A stretch of DNA of 27,041 nt from Chara braunii (lineage: Eukaryota; Streptophyta; Charophyceae; Charales; Characeae), in the NCBI GenBank assembly GCA_003427395.1, contig BFEA01000635.1:590937-617977 (forward strand), written 5' to 3'. The position numbers and the translations under genes are program-made. Shown here piece by piece: positions 18,781 to 26,946 of this stretch. The notes below the pieces were generated by a model. That model ran no database searches and was not told the DNA's origin. It saw nothing but the letters and a program-made list of their open reading frames with translations. How positions within the stretch are numbered: the stretch's first letter is position 1; each line of letters begins with the position of its first letter.

Positions 18781-21068
18781 TGGATAACTTTTGCGCCCTT
18801 TCAGACATGAAAGTAAACTGGGGTACAAAAACGCAGGGTTGGTGGGTACATCACCAAGGTGTAAGGCCCCAAGAACACCCAAACATAAATTGGTTACCAA
18901 CAGCAAACCCAATCTGAATCTTGGGAATCTCACTATCAGCAATGGGCAAACCACCAGGTAATAATGAAGGGATAAGTAAGTCAACCCTAGGCAAATTGGA
19001 ACTATGGAAAGATAAACGGACCTCAATTATAGGACGGTCACTAGTCATAAACAATGTTATCCTCGCTTCACTATGGTACAAATCAGCATTATGGTCACTG
19101 GATAAATCAACGCTCAAACCGTTATTAAGACAAATCACAGCCTACCTATGGAGAGGAAATCATGATCACAAAAATGTGATTAGTAGAGTGGCCTAGCAGG
19201 CGGTGACCCAGCCTAAAACAAGAGGAGGACTAGGAATCCTAGACCCCTCCACCCAAGCTATGGCATTAGCTATTCAGTGGATCAAAAGGTTATTTTTCAA
19301 CTCGGAGGTCCCCTGGATAGCGCTAGCTAAAGAACAAATCAAGAGACTAGCTCCGGAAGTACCCAATGAGATCGACCCACTGATGTGGCTAGAAAATTGT
19401 TATTGGTCCATCCCAAGAGGAATTAGTCAACCCTCAAATCCACCAACTATATCCCATCGTCAAGCTGTAAGAATGGACACTAAAAATGACCCATTTTGGG
19501 TAAACCTCCTCATAACCTGGCGAACACTCCCACTTCCAGACAAAACTTCACCAAACAGATGGGAGGAAGTATGCCAGCAACCTTTTTTCAATAATAGATG
19601 GATAACTGACTCTCATGGTACATGCTTTCACTGTATGGATTCCCCTTGGAAAGGTTGGGTCAAAAATGGGATATTAAGGGTTGGGGACATATGGAGCTCG
19701 GAAATGCAAGATTGGTACCAGATCACAGACCTCATGCCGAACCTATGGTACTGCAGGGGACCAGCAAACGCCCTTGACACAATTACTGAAGCCATCCCGA
19801 TAGAATGGCTGAGAATCCTCAGAAAGGGTCCCCTACTTAAAGAAAGTGATTGGGTGGGTCTCCACGGAAACGCCCAACAAATAGGGAATGTAGTGATGCT
19901 CAATGAAAGAGATGAAGTCCTACTCTCAATATTTCCAATCAACCAGAGAAACCAGACAAAGGTGAGCCAATCAAATGAAACCAGATGGGTCAAAACTGAC
20001 CTAGTATTCAGGATCAGAGTGTTGAAACAAAAGGAACATTGGCTTGCATTTGAACCATCCCTACCAATTAATAAGTTGGCTTTTAACCCAATTTATTGGT
20101 CATGGACAGTCCCCACGAAGAGCCAAAAAAAGTGTTCTCGTAACATCCACACACTGTCGGTCAAATCAACTTACAGGATGTTGACGCCCAGATTGGACTT
20201 GAAAAATCGGGTCGAAACCAGATGGATGAAACACTTGAATGTAAGCAAATATGATCTCAGGAAAATCAAGTGGTTCAAAACTGTCAAAATCAGACCGACC
20301 AAGATTGCATCTTTACAATGGCAAATAGACCACCGATGCCTTCCCACAAATGATTGGCTCATGGACAGGACCTCGCTGGAGGAAAAAGGCCTAGCCAAAC
20401 CCTGGTGTAAGTCATGTTTATCTGCATTTCCAAGTAGGTCCATTCCTGAGACCATAGAACACATCTTCTTGCAATGTCATGGTGCAGTCTGGGTATGGCG
20501 CTGGTGGGATAGAATTTGGAACTCCCTAAACACTCAACAAACATGGCCGAGGGACTGGAGGGCTCTATTATGTGAGACCTGGTCCCCAATACCTCTCGAC
20601 GACTTCACATGCAACTTATTCCAAATTGGCAGAAGAGCCATTCTCTGGGCTCTCTGGAACCGACGCTGTACTCTTGAAATGGAAGATGCAAGGATCGACG
20701 GCCCGAAGATAACAGAAATGGTTAAACTGCAAGTGCAAACTGACATCACAATTCAATGGAACAAAATTAATGAAAAAATCCAACTACTATCATCCAAAAA
20801 GGAAATTCTACATCACATCCACCAATTCAGTGGCGCTTGGCTAGGGGGGCCTCAAGGAGGCAAGATTGGACAAATCAGAGAAGGAGGGCACAGGAAAAGA
20901 AAAATGGGAGGACAAGCTGAGGAGGTCCTAAGAGACTACTACCTGTCTTTCCATGGTTGGTCAAATATAGACCCATCAATCCCCCTGCGACCCCCATCAG
21001 AGTTCCCAGACCCATTTCCCCCCTCCCCACTATACCTGGTCCCCATGAGTTGGTACGGTCATGATTGA
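18781..21068 (+). pseudogene. LINE ORF2, thumb and C-terminal zinc-finger region (broken)
   Basis: After the frameshift the frame continues as NFCALSDMKVNW, past TGA at 18915 into LGISLSAMGKPPG, which resembles the LGIPL box after the RT core. Past TAG at 19194 there are 621 open codons beginning TQPKTRGGLGILDP, a conserved plant LINE motif. Near the end, KIRPTKIASLQWQ, then WCKSCLSAF and ETIEHIFLQCHGAVWVW resemble the zf-RVT domain (C-x2-C ... H-x4-C). The last 60 residues are proline-rich. The TAG at 19194 stands where VAW is expected, so TGG to TAG is likely. Confidence 0.9.
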
Positions 21069-21200
21069 GGAGGAAATCCTCAGTAAAATCAGATAGCAGT
21101 TGGAAGGTTCGCAATCAGATAGCCAAGACTATCAGAACCAGTCTAGTACCAGAGCTTACTGAAATATCTGGCGCCACTCAATTGAGGGTGAAGAGGTACA

Positions 21201-21283
21201 AGGGACGCTGGGCCCGGTTCCCAGCATTTTGTATATCATTATCTTTTCATTGCAATCAAGGGACGCTGGACCCGTTTTCCAGC
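21201..21283 (+). other. LINE 3'-UTR twin stem-loops
   Basis: Hairpin 1: GCTGGG (21207-21212), loop CCCGGTT, CCCAGC (21220-21225). Hairpin 2: GCTGGA (21265-21270), loop CCCGTTT, TCCAGC (21278-21283). Both follow CAAGGGAC. In several LINE groups a 3' stem-loop is recognised by the element's own RT; that role here is inference. Confidence 0.8.
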
Positions 21284-21384
21284 AGGTGCAGCTCCCCACC
21301 AATAGACTGGAGCCCCCAGGGGTCCAGATAGAAGTGTATGCTCTTATCATCACTCCTATCTGTTACCACAAGAGGGATTCTTCC

Positions 21385-21407
21385 AAAAAAAAAAAAAAAA
21401 AAAAAAA
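21385..21407 (+). other. Poly-A tail of the LINE
   Basis: 23 uninterrupted A, following the 3' UTR. It marks the 3' end of the inserted copy. Confidence 0.9.
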
Positions 21408-21429
21408 GCCCGCTGCTAGTCGCTTAGCA

Positions 21430-21772
21430 CCCTTACTCTCTGTACTCATTCGCCTCCTCGCTCCTTGCATCTCCATCGCCGCCCTCCTCCCTGTCTCGCG
21501 ATCGTTTCTTCCTCCCCCCCCTGTCCATTGCCTCCCTCCCTCCTCCGGCATACCTTGCCTCATCCCTCCTCCCTCCCTCTCCATCGCCTCCTTCCTCCAT
21601 ACTCCGCCATACCCTGCCTCCTCCCTCCTGCTTCCATCTCCATCGCCTCCCTCTTTCCTCCCTCTCCATCGCCTTCCTCCTCCCAACTCTTCCATACCCT
21701 GCCTCCTCCCTCCTCCCTCCTCCCCCCTCCCCCCCCCTGCCCCTCATCCCCCGCCCCCCCCCCTCAACACCC
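21430..21772. repeat. CT-rich minisatellite
   Basis: Diverged units contain CTCCATCGCCTCC, then CTCCTCCCTCC, and (T/A)CCATACCCTGCCTC, repeated five or more times. It directly follows the LINE tail and ends in a C-rich run. Open frames here are low-complexity artefacts. Confidence 0.85.
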
Positions 21773-21884
21773 AGAAGCCGACATGCAGCAAAAAAACGAT
21801 TGAGGCCGGATTTGGATCGTACTGCCAAAGCGCAGCAAGGCCATGCCGTGAAAAAAAAAACAAAAAACTAAGTGGATTTTTTTC

Positions 21885-21955
21885 ATGCCCGGGGTACCCC
21901 AGGCAGGGTGCCCAGCCCGGCCGAGCGCCCCGGGAAAGCTAGATTATTGTTGTTA
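21885..21955 (+). repeat. GC-rich dispersed module, copy 3
   Basis: CCCGGGGTACCCCAGGCAGG, GTGCCCAGCCCGGCCGAGCG and CCCCGGGAAAGCTAGATTAT. It shares GGGGTACCCC, CGGCCGAGCGCCCCG and GGAAAGCTAGA (inverted) with 12992-13075. Confidence 0.65.
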
Positions 21956-22010
21956 TTATTTACTTTTGGCTCTAAACAAGTGGATGTTTTTTTTGTCAAC
22001 ATCAACAACA

Positions 22011-22045
22011 ATATGTCATATGTCATATGTCATATGTCATATGTC
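22011..22045. repeat. Heptanucleotide repeat (ATATGTC) x5
   Basis: Five exact head-to-tail copies of ATATGTC, each junction forming the palindrome CATATG. Confidence 0.98.
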
Positions 22046-22371
22046 CTGATTCGAGCATTCAAATGGGTCTTCTTCGGGTTGAAGGGAAGCTCCCCTTGAT
22101 AATGATCGCTTATGGAGGCAATTGAAACACATAAGGAAGTGCGGTGTTTGTGGACCTGAATATGAATGGTGTATGTTTTTGATGTTTGTAATACTACAGG
22201 CCTAATGAATCTAATTTTGTATTTGTATGACCATTCATCGGTCTCTTGCTCATCAACCCTCTCTTTTTCGTCTTCATGACTGAAATTTGACAAACGATTA
22301 AAAAAAAATAAAGATTTTGCATGGTTTATCATTTTATCCTTTTTGAAAGGTACGAGGAAAGGTGTGGGTTA
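22046..22371. other. Non-coding intron DNA
   Basis: Unremarkable AT-leaning sequence with an A run near 22301. A 100-codon minus-strand open frame has no recognisable features. Confidence 0.5.
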
Positions 22372-22385
22372 GACTTTCATCCTTT

Positions 22386-23047
22386 TTTCCTTTTTTTTTA
22401 AAGGGGTTGTGGGGTGTAGGGGATATGACCCAGGGAGGAGGTCCGGCAGGGGGCTTCACGCCCCAGGTTCAACCCACCTGTCGGCACAGTGGACCCCCAC
22501 CCATTCACTCAGGGATCACTCAAGACCAGGACTCTCAGAGGAGGGCTAGAAGAGAGACCCTACTACTCACACCCAGGAGTATCAGCCTGGACCGGAGCTA
22601 CCAGGTCGGCGGTGCGTCATGGTGCATCCCCTTCTAATTCAGGGTCCTGCATCCCCGAGGCACCCGGCTGGGAGGCCTAAGCACCACAGTCACCAGGTGG
22701 TGTGGGGATGAGAGTCAATCCTGCTAGGAAGGGGGTGAACCCTTCGCTCCTCCCGTATGCATCCCCACTGTGCCTGCCTCTCCTGGAGCCGTCTCCCCCC
22801 ATGGCCTCCAGCAACCCCAAGGGGAGGCACTCGCCACCGCTGCGCACCCTCTCAGGTGGACCCCAGGTCAGGTCTATGCAGGATCCTTACGTACACCCGT
22901 GGCCCCTGGCTGTGTGAGTGGTAGTGCATCAACCTAACGCCCTGCCGCAGGTGTATGAACGAGGCTGTGGGGTTTTGAGCCCCCAACCTCAGACCATAGT
23001 GTGCATTTCCAACCGGTGCCCTAACCACTGGGCCATCCGCCACTCAC
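22386..23047 (-). mobile_element. Complete tRNA-derived SINE (~660 bp) with target duplication
   Basis: On the minus strand the 5' end (from 23047) reads GTGAGTGGCGGATGGCCCAG and continues TGGTTAGGGC: a pol III A box. A B-box-like GGCTCAAAACC follows (22971-22981 on +). The 3' end is A-rich: reversed, 22383-22401 is TTAAAAAAAAAGG followed by AAAAAA. The element is flanked by an imperfect 14-bp duplication, GACTTTCATCCTTT (22372-22385) and GACTTTCATCTTTT (23048-23061). The long body between head and tail is unusual for a SINE. It contains GGTTCAACCC on the + strand, a second B-box-like match. Confidence 0.82.
22971..23035 (-). promoter_or_regulatory. Internal pol III promoter (A and B boxes) of the SINE
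   Basis: A box TGGCCCAGTGG at about 23025-23035 and B box GGCTCAAAACC at 22971-22981, about 45 bp apart, as in tRNA-like genes. The B box departs from GGTTCRANNCC at the third base and in the central part. Confidence 0.7.
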
Positions 23048-23061
23048 GACTTTCATCTTTT

Positions 23062-23790
23062 GAGGTGTGCCAAGTTTTTAATTGTAAATAGGACATGTTT
23101 GATTCTATGTTCTATTCCTTTTTTTTTTTTGTTTGCTTTTTTTTCCCTTTTAAAACTGCATTTCTAATTATCCGCTCAAGTTCTCAAAATATCAGTACCA
23201 AATGCACATCTTTTGCACTTTCGTCCTGGAGAAAATTCAAAATTCTCATCCAATATGTATGTATCCAACTGCCTCCAAGCAGGCTGGTACATCGAAAGCA
23301 CGGCCTCCAAGTATACAGGATAAAATTTAGGAAAGCTTTACTGGCACTTGTGGTTCAACCTACCTTTTTCTTCAAAATAAGATATCAAACTGATCAAAAC
23401 AGATACAAACATGATCTTAGCCAAAAGGCCAAGTAAGGTTGATTCATCCTACCTTGAAGCATGCAGTACTCGAAATTTGTCACGAAGCATAACAAACAAA
23501 GCATAGCAAAACGTAGTTGAAATATTGTTCCTCCATGACAAGCACCTTTTTTTTTCTGCGCTTGTAATCATCCGCGCACTGTTTTTTTTTTTTTTCCCCA
23601 GATCTTCAGTGATGAGATTTCTTAAATTTTGTTTTATTAGCTCTTTTTCATATCTTTCTACAATAACTTTTCCCTTTTTTATCGTTATCTTCAATCATGA
23701 GCTTCTCTTACGCCAGCAATTTGTCATTTCACGACAAAATTCTCCTGTTTTTCACAGATATCAACGAACGTGGAGGTTTGATTTTTATTT
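23062..23790. other. Non-coding intron DNA
   Basis: AT-rich sequence with T runs at about 23121-23145 and 23580-23596. No exon, RNA or terminal repeat recognised. Confidence 0.5.
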
Positions 23791-23792
23791 TT

Positions 23793-23794
23793 CT

Positions 23795-23859
<65 letters not shown>

Positions 23860-23867
23860 TCTCTCTG
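23793..23867. repeat. (CT)n-(TG)n compound microsatellite
   Basis: CT repeats pass into TGTG repeats and back to CTCTCT. Confidence 0.97.
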
Positions 23868-23900
23868 AGCTTGTCTACGTTGTTTGTTCTGAAGGAACCT

Positions 23901-23992
23901 TAATATATATCTATTATATATTATATATATATATATATATATTTTTATATTATATATATCGTCAAATAGATTATATATATATTATATATACA
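23901..23992. repeat. (TA)n microsatellite containing a tail fragment of the hammerhead-like repeat
   Basis: ATATATCGTCAAATAG (23954-23969) is the same 16 bases found at 1201-1216, the 3' edge of copy B' (reversed CTATTTGACGATATAT). Here only this edge is present, embedded in TA repeats. Confidence 0.7.
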
Positions 23993-24305
23993 TACATCAT
24001 CACAAGCGAGTCGAAGAATCAACCTTGTATTCATAGAAAGTGTATAAGAACTCGCCCCCCAAAAGCGGTGAACCAACTTATAGCAACTGGGTACCACTGG
24101 GAGTCTCCCGGCTACAAGAGGAAATTGCAGACCAGGGTGATAAGGCTATCTCCATGAATTGTAAAATTTTCGCTGTTTTTCATGCTTGCCGCCGTTGCCG
24201 GTAATTAGTAACCGGACTGTCACCCCCAGAATAGAAGGGGCACCTGTGTGTGGGTTTTGAAAAAGAAAGAACCAACCTTGTATTTTTGTCATGTGCTATA
24301 TTCAG

Positions 24306-24389
24306 GTTTTATTTCCAGACACACCATATGCATTCGAAAGCGGCGGCTATCCCTACAAAATGATAAACCTAACTTATGAAGATCTTAAG
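24306..24389 (+). CDS. Internal exon of the M16C protease (LFPDTPYxxESGG block)
   Basis: The exon is flanked by acceptor ATATTCAG and donor GTATGAC, and has exactly 28 codons in phase 0/0. It reads VLFPDTPYAFESGGYP and ends MINLTYEDLK. M16C peptidases carry the block LFPDTPYGxxSGGDP-xxIPxLTYExF at this position, directly after the NEM segment, so this exon continues the one at 5270-5340. The next expected block, FHxxYYHPSNS, is not visible before the window ends, so the gene should continue downstream. The SGG turn is intact; the usual aspartate after it is tyrosine here. Identification is by recalled family motifs. Confidence 0.82.
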
Positions 24390-24875
24390 GTATGACAAAC
24401 TGATGATCCTGTTCCAAGTCTTGTGACCTCAATTTCTTTTCGTTTTCGGAAAAGTATTCAGATATTGTTGATGATGATAGCTGGGGTATCACCCAAGCCG
24501 CCCTGATCACCTTGGTTGCCCGGGTGGCCCGGCCGAGCAAGGACCAGGGAAGGTCGCAGAAAACAAGAAGAAAACAAAACGAAACCAGAATTTATTAAAA
24601 TAATAAAATCCAAAGAGAAACTATGAAAGTCGGTGCTGTATCGCTGGGGGTGTTTTCAAAAAAAAAACAAAAAAAAAACGCTGTATCGTCATTTTTGAAA
24701 GCAATCATTCATGTTGAGTTGATTGAAGATGTGTTGGACTACTTTGTTCATGATTATGGACTTACAGCACGCTGCATGTATTGATGCTTTGCACGATATC
24801 TGCACCGATGATTACTCACTCACTGAAGGTCACATTCAAATTCTTTACCAAATTTAAAATTATCTGGGTAGCACC
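24390..24875. other. Non-coding DNA downstream of the last protease exon
   Basis: Besides the GC-rich module it holds AC/A-rich sequence (24560-24682). One exon-like piece, between ACTTACAG and GGTCACAT (about 24770-24828), reads HAACIDALHDICTDDYSLTE, but I do not recognise it and it does not match the protease block expected next. Confidence 0.4.
24482..24556 (+). repeat. GC-rich dispersed module, copy 4
   Basis: GGGGTATCACCCAAGCC, then CCCGGGTGGCCCGGCCGAGC and AAGGACCAGGGAAGGTC. The last part matches the module at 25182-25246 closely. Confidence 0.6.
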
Positions 24876-25051
24876 CCGTACGCGTACGCAGGGAGTACGC
24901 ATACGTGGGGAATACTCACATGTACTGCAGAGTACACGTAAATACCTAAAATTGTGCATACGCGTACGTAAAAATAAAATAAATCTCCCAAAAAAATATT
25001 CTATGCAAAATTTCAAATGAAATAAATCTCCCAAATAATTATTCTATGCAT
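24876..25051. repeat. TACGCGTACG palindromes and 43-bp direct repeat
   Basis: CGTACGCGTACG (24877-24888) and TACGCGTACGTA (24959-24970) are palindromes bracketing a stretch with GTACGCATACGT and AGTACACGTAA. It is followed by AATAAATCTCCCAAA at 24978 and 25021, each followed by TATTCTATGCA. Confidence 0.7.
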
Positions 25052-25181
25052 TTGCCTGGGAGCCATCTTGGAATTCCCGACCAAAGTCGAGCTAAGAATC
25101 GAAAACTATAATGGAAACTTTCAAAGAATAAAATTTAAGAAAATAGATTTTTCAATTATTAATTTATTATGATAATATCTA

Positions 25182-25246
25182 GGCTACCAGCCGGGCCGCC
25201 CGGGTCCCGGGTGGCCAGCCCGTGCAAGGATCAGGGAAGGTCACCG
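25182..25246 (+). repeat. GC-rich dispersed module, copy 5
   Basis: TAGGCTACCAGCCGGGCC, CCCGGGTCCCGGGTGGCC and GTGCAAGGATCAGGGAAGGT, followed by a long A-rich run as in copy 4. About 80 bp later both copies have GTCACAT(T/C)(C/G)AAAT and CACCAAATTT/TACCAAATTT. Confidence 0.65.
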
Positions 25247-25486
25247 GAAAAAAAAATAAAAAAAAAAACGAAAAAAAACTATGTTATGCAGAAAAATAAA
25301 CTGAACAACTTTTGCGTCAGGGTCACATCGAAATGTTTCACCAAATTTAGAAGAAAAAATAAAATAAAAACATAATTTGCAAGGAAAATGAGCCATAGCG
25401 AACTTCAGAAACCAAGCACCATCATACACATGTGACCAGATAGTTGTGACCTCGGACCAAAAGCAGAATTGCAACACGAGTTCCAC

Positions 25487-26043
25487 CTAATAAGAACACA
25501 GCAAAAGCTCATAAGTGGCAATGTTGGAATAGTCTCATCATCGTCAACAAAGAACCAATGCCGATATCCTATCTGGCGCTCTGCGCCCAGACTACAAATG
25601 GCAGATCCTATCTTGCCTATCTACAATGCCGCTGGTGACGTCAACAGCTCCCCGAAGTACGAGCAGATCTTGGCCAATGCCGTTCGCCTCAAGCACCAGG
25701 TATGTCTCTCGTATCACTCACAACCTTGATCCCCCACTCACAGATGCCACGTGCACCCAAGGACCACCGTGCGCACCATCCAGCTTACAGCAGCACAGTG
25801 CGGCTATGGCTGCCTGCTCATCCTGCTCGCCCGTGAGCGCGTGAGCGCTGGCCAGCGTTAGCGAAGCAGCACTTGCGCAGCATGCAGCCAGTGCCCGAAT
25901 GCCGAATGCGTGGGCAGGCACTTTCCTAAATGGAAGTGGCCTGCCTGCTTGAGTGCAGCCTGGCTGCGCTGGGTCCCTGCCCAGAAGCTTCCGGTAGGCC
26001 CAGAGAGGCTGAGCTCCAGTCCAAACAAATCAGGCCCTGGGCC
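25487..26043 (+). repeat. Left arm of a ~550-bp inverted duplication
   Basis: Pairs with 26398-26946 on the other strand at high identity (I estimate roughly 85-90%) with a 354-bp spacer. Shared runs include CACAGCAAAAGCTCATAA, TGGAATAGTCTCATCATC, GTGAGCGCGTGAGCGCTGGC and TTTCCTAAATGGAAGTGGCC. Confidence 0.95.
25598..25699 (+). CDS. Exon-like 34-codon reading frame in the left arm
   Basis: ATG to the CAG just before a GTATGT donor: 34 codons beginning MADPILPIYNAAGDVNSS and ending ANAVRLKHQ. The composition looks protein-like rather than repetitive. The frame is also open upstream through the CAACAAAGAACCAATG region. I do not recognise the family and see no link to the M16C protease. It could be a first exon or a host-gene fragment carried by the duplicated element. 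Confidence 0.35.
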
Positions 26044-26397
26044 TGTGGTGGTTGCCCGTGCCCAACTGCCTGCGGCCGGTGTTCGGTCCATGTTGCGAAT
26101 CTGGCCCAGGGCCTGCCTCGGTTACATTCGAAAGAGGCAGCCTGGGCCTGGGCGCTCTTAACCAATTGGCACTGCACAACTGCCTGATTTCACCCAATTG
26201 CGTGGTGACCCCAAAATAGGCCTGTAGGCCCTGGGTCGAGCCTGCCTTCACTTAGGGCGGCCGACTATTCAGAAAATAGGGTCCATTAGGGCAGATCGAG
26301 GCCTTGAGCCTTGTGTTCCCTCCTCCATGCTTCGTTAGTCCTCTGAGAAGTTCATTCAATCTGGCGGTTTCCTTTCTGGGCATGGGTAACTGTCGGT

Positions 26398-26946
26398 GGC
26401 CCTGGGCCTGATTCATTCGGACTGTGGCTCAGCCTCCCGGGGCTTACCGGAAGCTTCTGGGCAGGGACCAGCACAGCCAGGCTGCACACAATGCAGGCAG
26501 GCCACTTCCATTTAGGAAAGGGCCTGGCCACGTATTGAGGATTTGGGCACTGGCTGCATGCTGCGCAAGCGCTGCTGCGCTAACGCTGGCCAGCGCTCAC
26601 GCGCTCACGGGCGAGCTGGAAGGAGCAGGCAGCCATAGCCGAGCTGCGCTGCTGTATGCTGGATGGGGCGCATGGTGGTCCTTGCGTGCATGTGGCATCT
26701 GTGAGTTGGGGAATGAGGTTGTGAGTGATACGAGAGATACACCTGGTGCTTGAAGCGTACGGCATTGGCCGCGATCTGCTTGTACTTCAGGAAGCTGTTG
26801 ACGTCATCGGCGGCATTGTAGATAGGCTAGATAGGATCTGCCATTTGTAGTCTGGGCGCCAAGCGCCAGATAGGATATCGACATTGGTTCTTCGTTGATG
26901 ATGATGAGACTATTCCAGCATTGTCAATTATGAGCTTTTGCTGTGC
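26398..26946 (-). repeat. Right arm of the ~550-bp inverted duplication
   Basis: Reverse complement of the left arm with scattered substitutions and small indels. Its outer end stops at TGCTGTGC, immediately before the retroelement-edge-like GTTATGACCC at 26947. Confidence 0.95.
26743..26844 (-). pseudogene. Broken counterpart of the 34-codon frame in the right arm
   Basis: It has the same 102-base length from ATG to CAG before GTGTAT. Codon 6 is TAG instead of TTG, so it cannot be translated through. Other changes include D for G at position 13 and F, L and K at sites that are S, P and E in the left arm. Confidence 0.5.

Larger units (their letters stand above)
13300..21407 (+). mobile_element. 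Decayed plant-type non-LTR retrotransposon (LINE, L1-like), sense to the host gene
   Basis: The order is 5' leader, ORF1 with a zinc knuckle, ORF2 with APE endonuclease, reverse transcriptase and a C-terminal zinc-finger region, then a 3' UTR with two stem-loops and a 23-base poly-A. Such elements copy themselves by target-primed reverse transcription. The 3' end is set by the poly-A. The 5' end is not resolved: I could not find a target-site duplication matching the sequence after the poly-A, so the start given is approximate. Multiple stops and frameshifts show that it cannot move by itself. It is nearly full length, which is less usual than 5'-truncated copies. Confidence 0.93.
5341..24305 (+). 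other. Giant 18,965-bp intron of the M16C protease gene
   Basis: This interval lies between two exons that are adjacent in the protein family, so it should be one phase-0 intron. It is filled with mobile and repetitive DNA: inverted 131-bp-unit repeats, a GAT satellite, a gapped hAT-like element, a decayed LINE in sense orientation, a CT-rich minisatellite and an antisense SINE. No other host exon was recognised inside. If the exon at 5270-5340 is not real, the intron would instead start at 3984. Confidence 0.6.

Noticed and set aside
21385-21440. Target-site duplication for the LINE
   Set aside because: The sequence after the poly-A (GCCCGCTGCTAGTCG) has only a weak partial resemblance near 13127; not convincing.
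21229-21942. 237-codon proline-rich frame after the LINE
   Set aside because: It reads through the poly-A tail and the CT-rich minisatellite.
12411-22000. The GC-rich modules at 12992 and 21885 as inverted termini of one transposon containing the LINE
   Set aside because: Shared pieces occur in a different order in the two copies and no flanking duplication is visible.
22011-22045. CRISPR-like array
   Set aside because: The ATATGTC copies are contiguous with no spacers; this is a simple tandem repeat in a eukaryotic intron.
24770-24828. Possible exon HAACIDALHDICTDDYSLTE between ACTTACAG and GGTCACAT
   Set aside because: It does not match the protease block expected next, the donor is weak, and the following sequence is a repeat also found near 25321.
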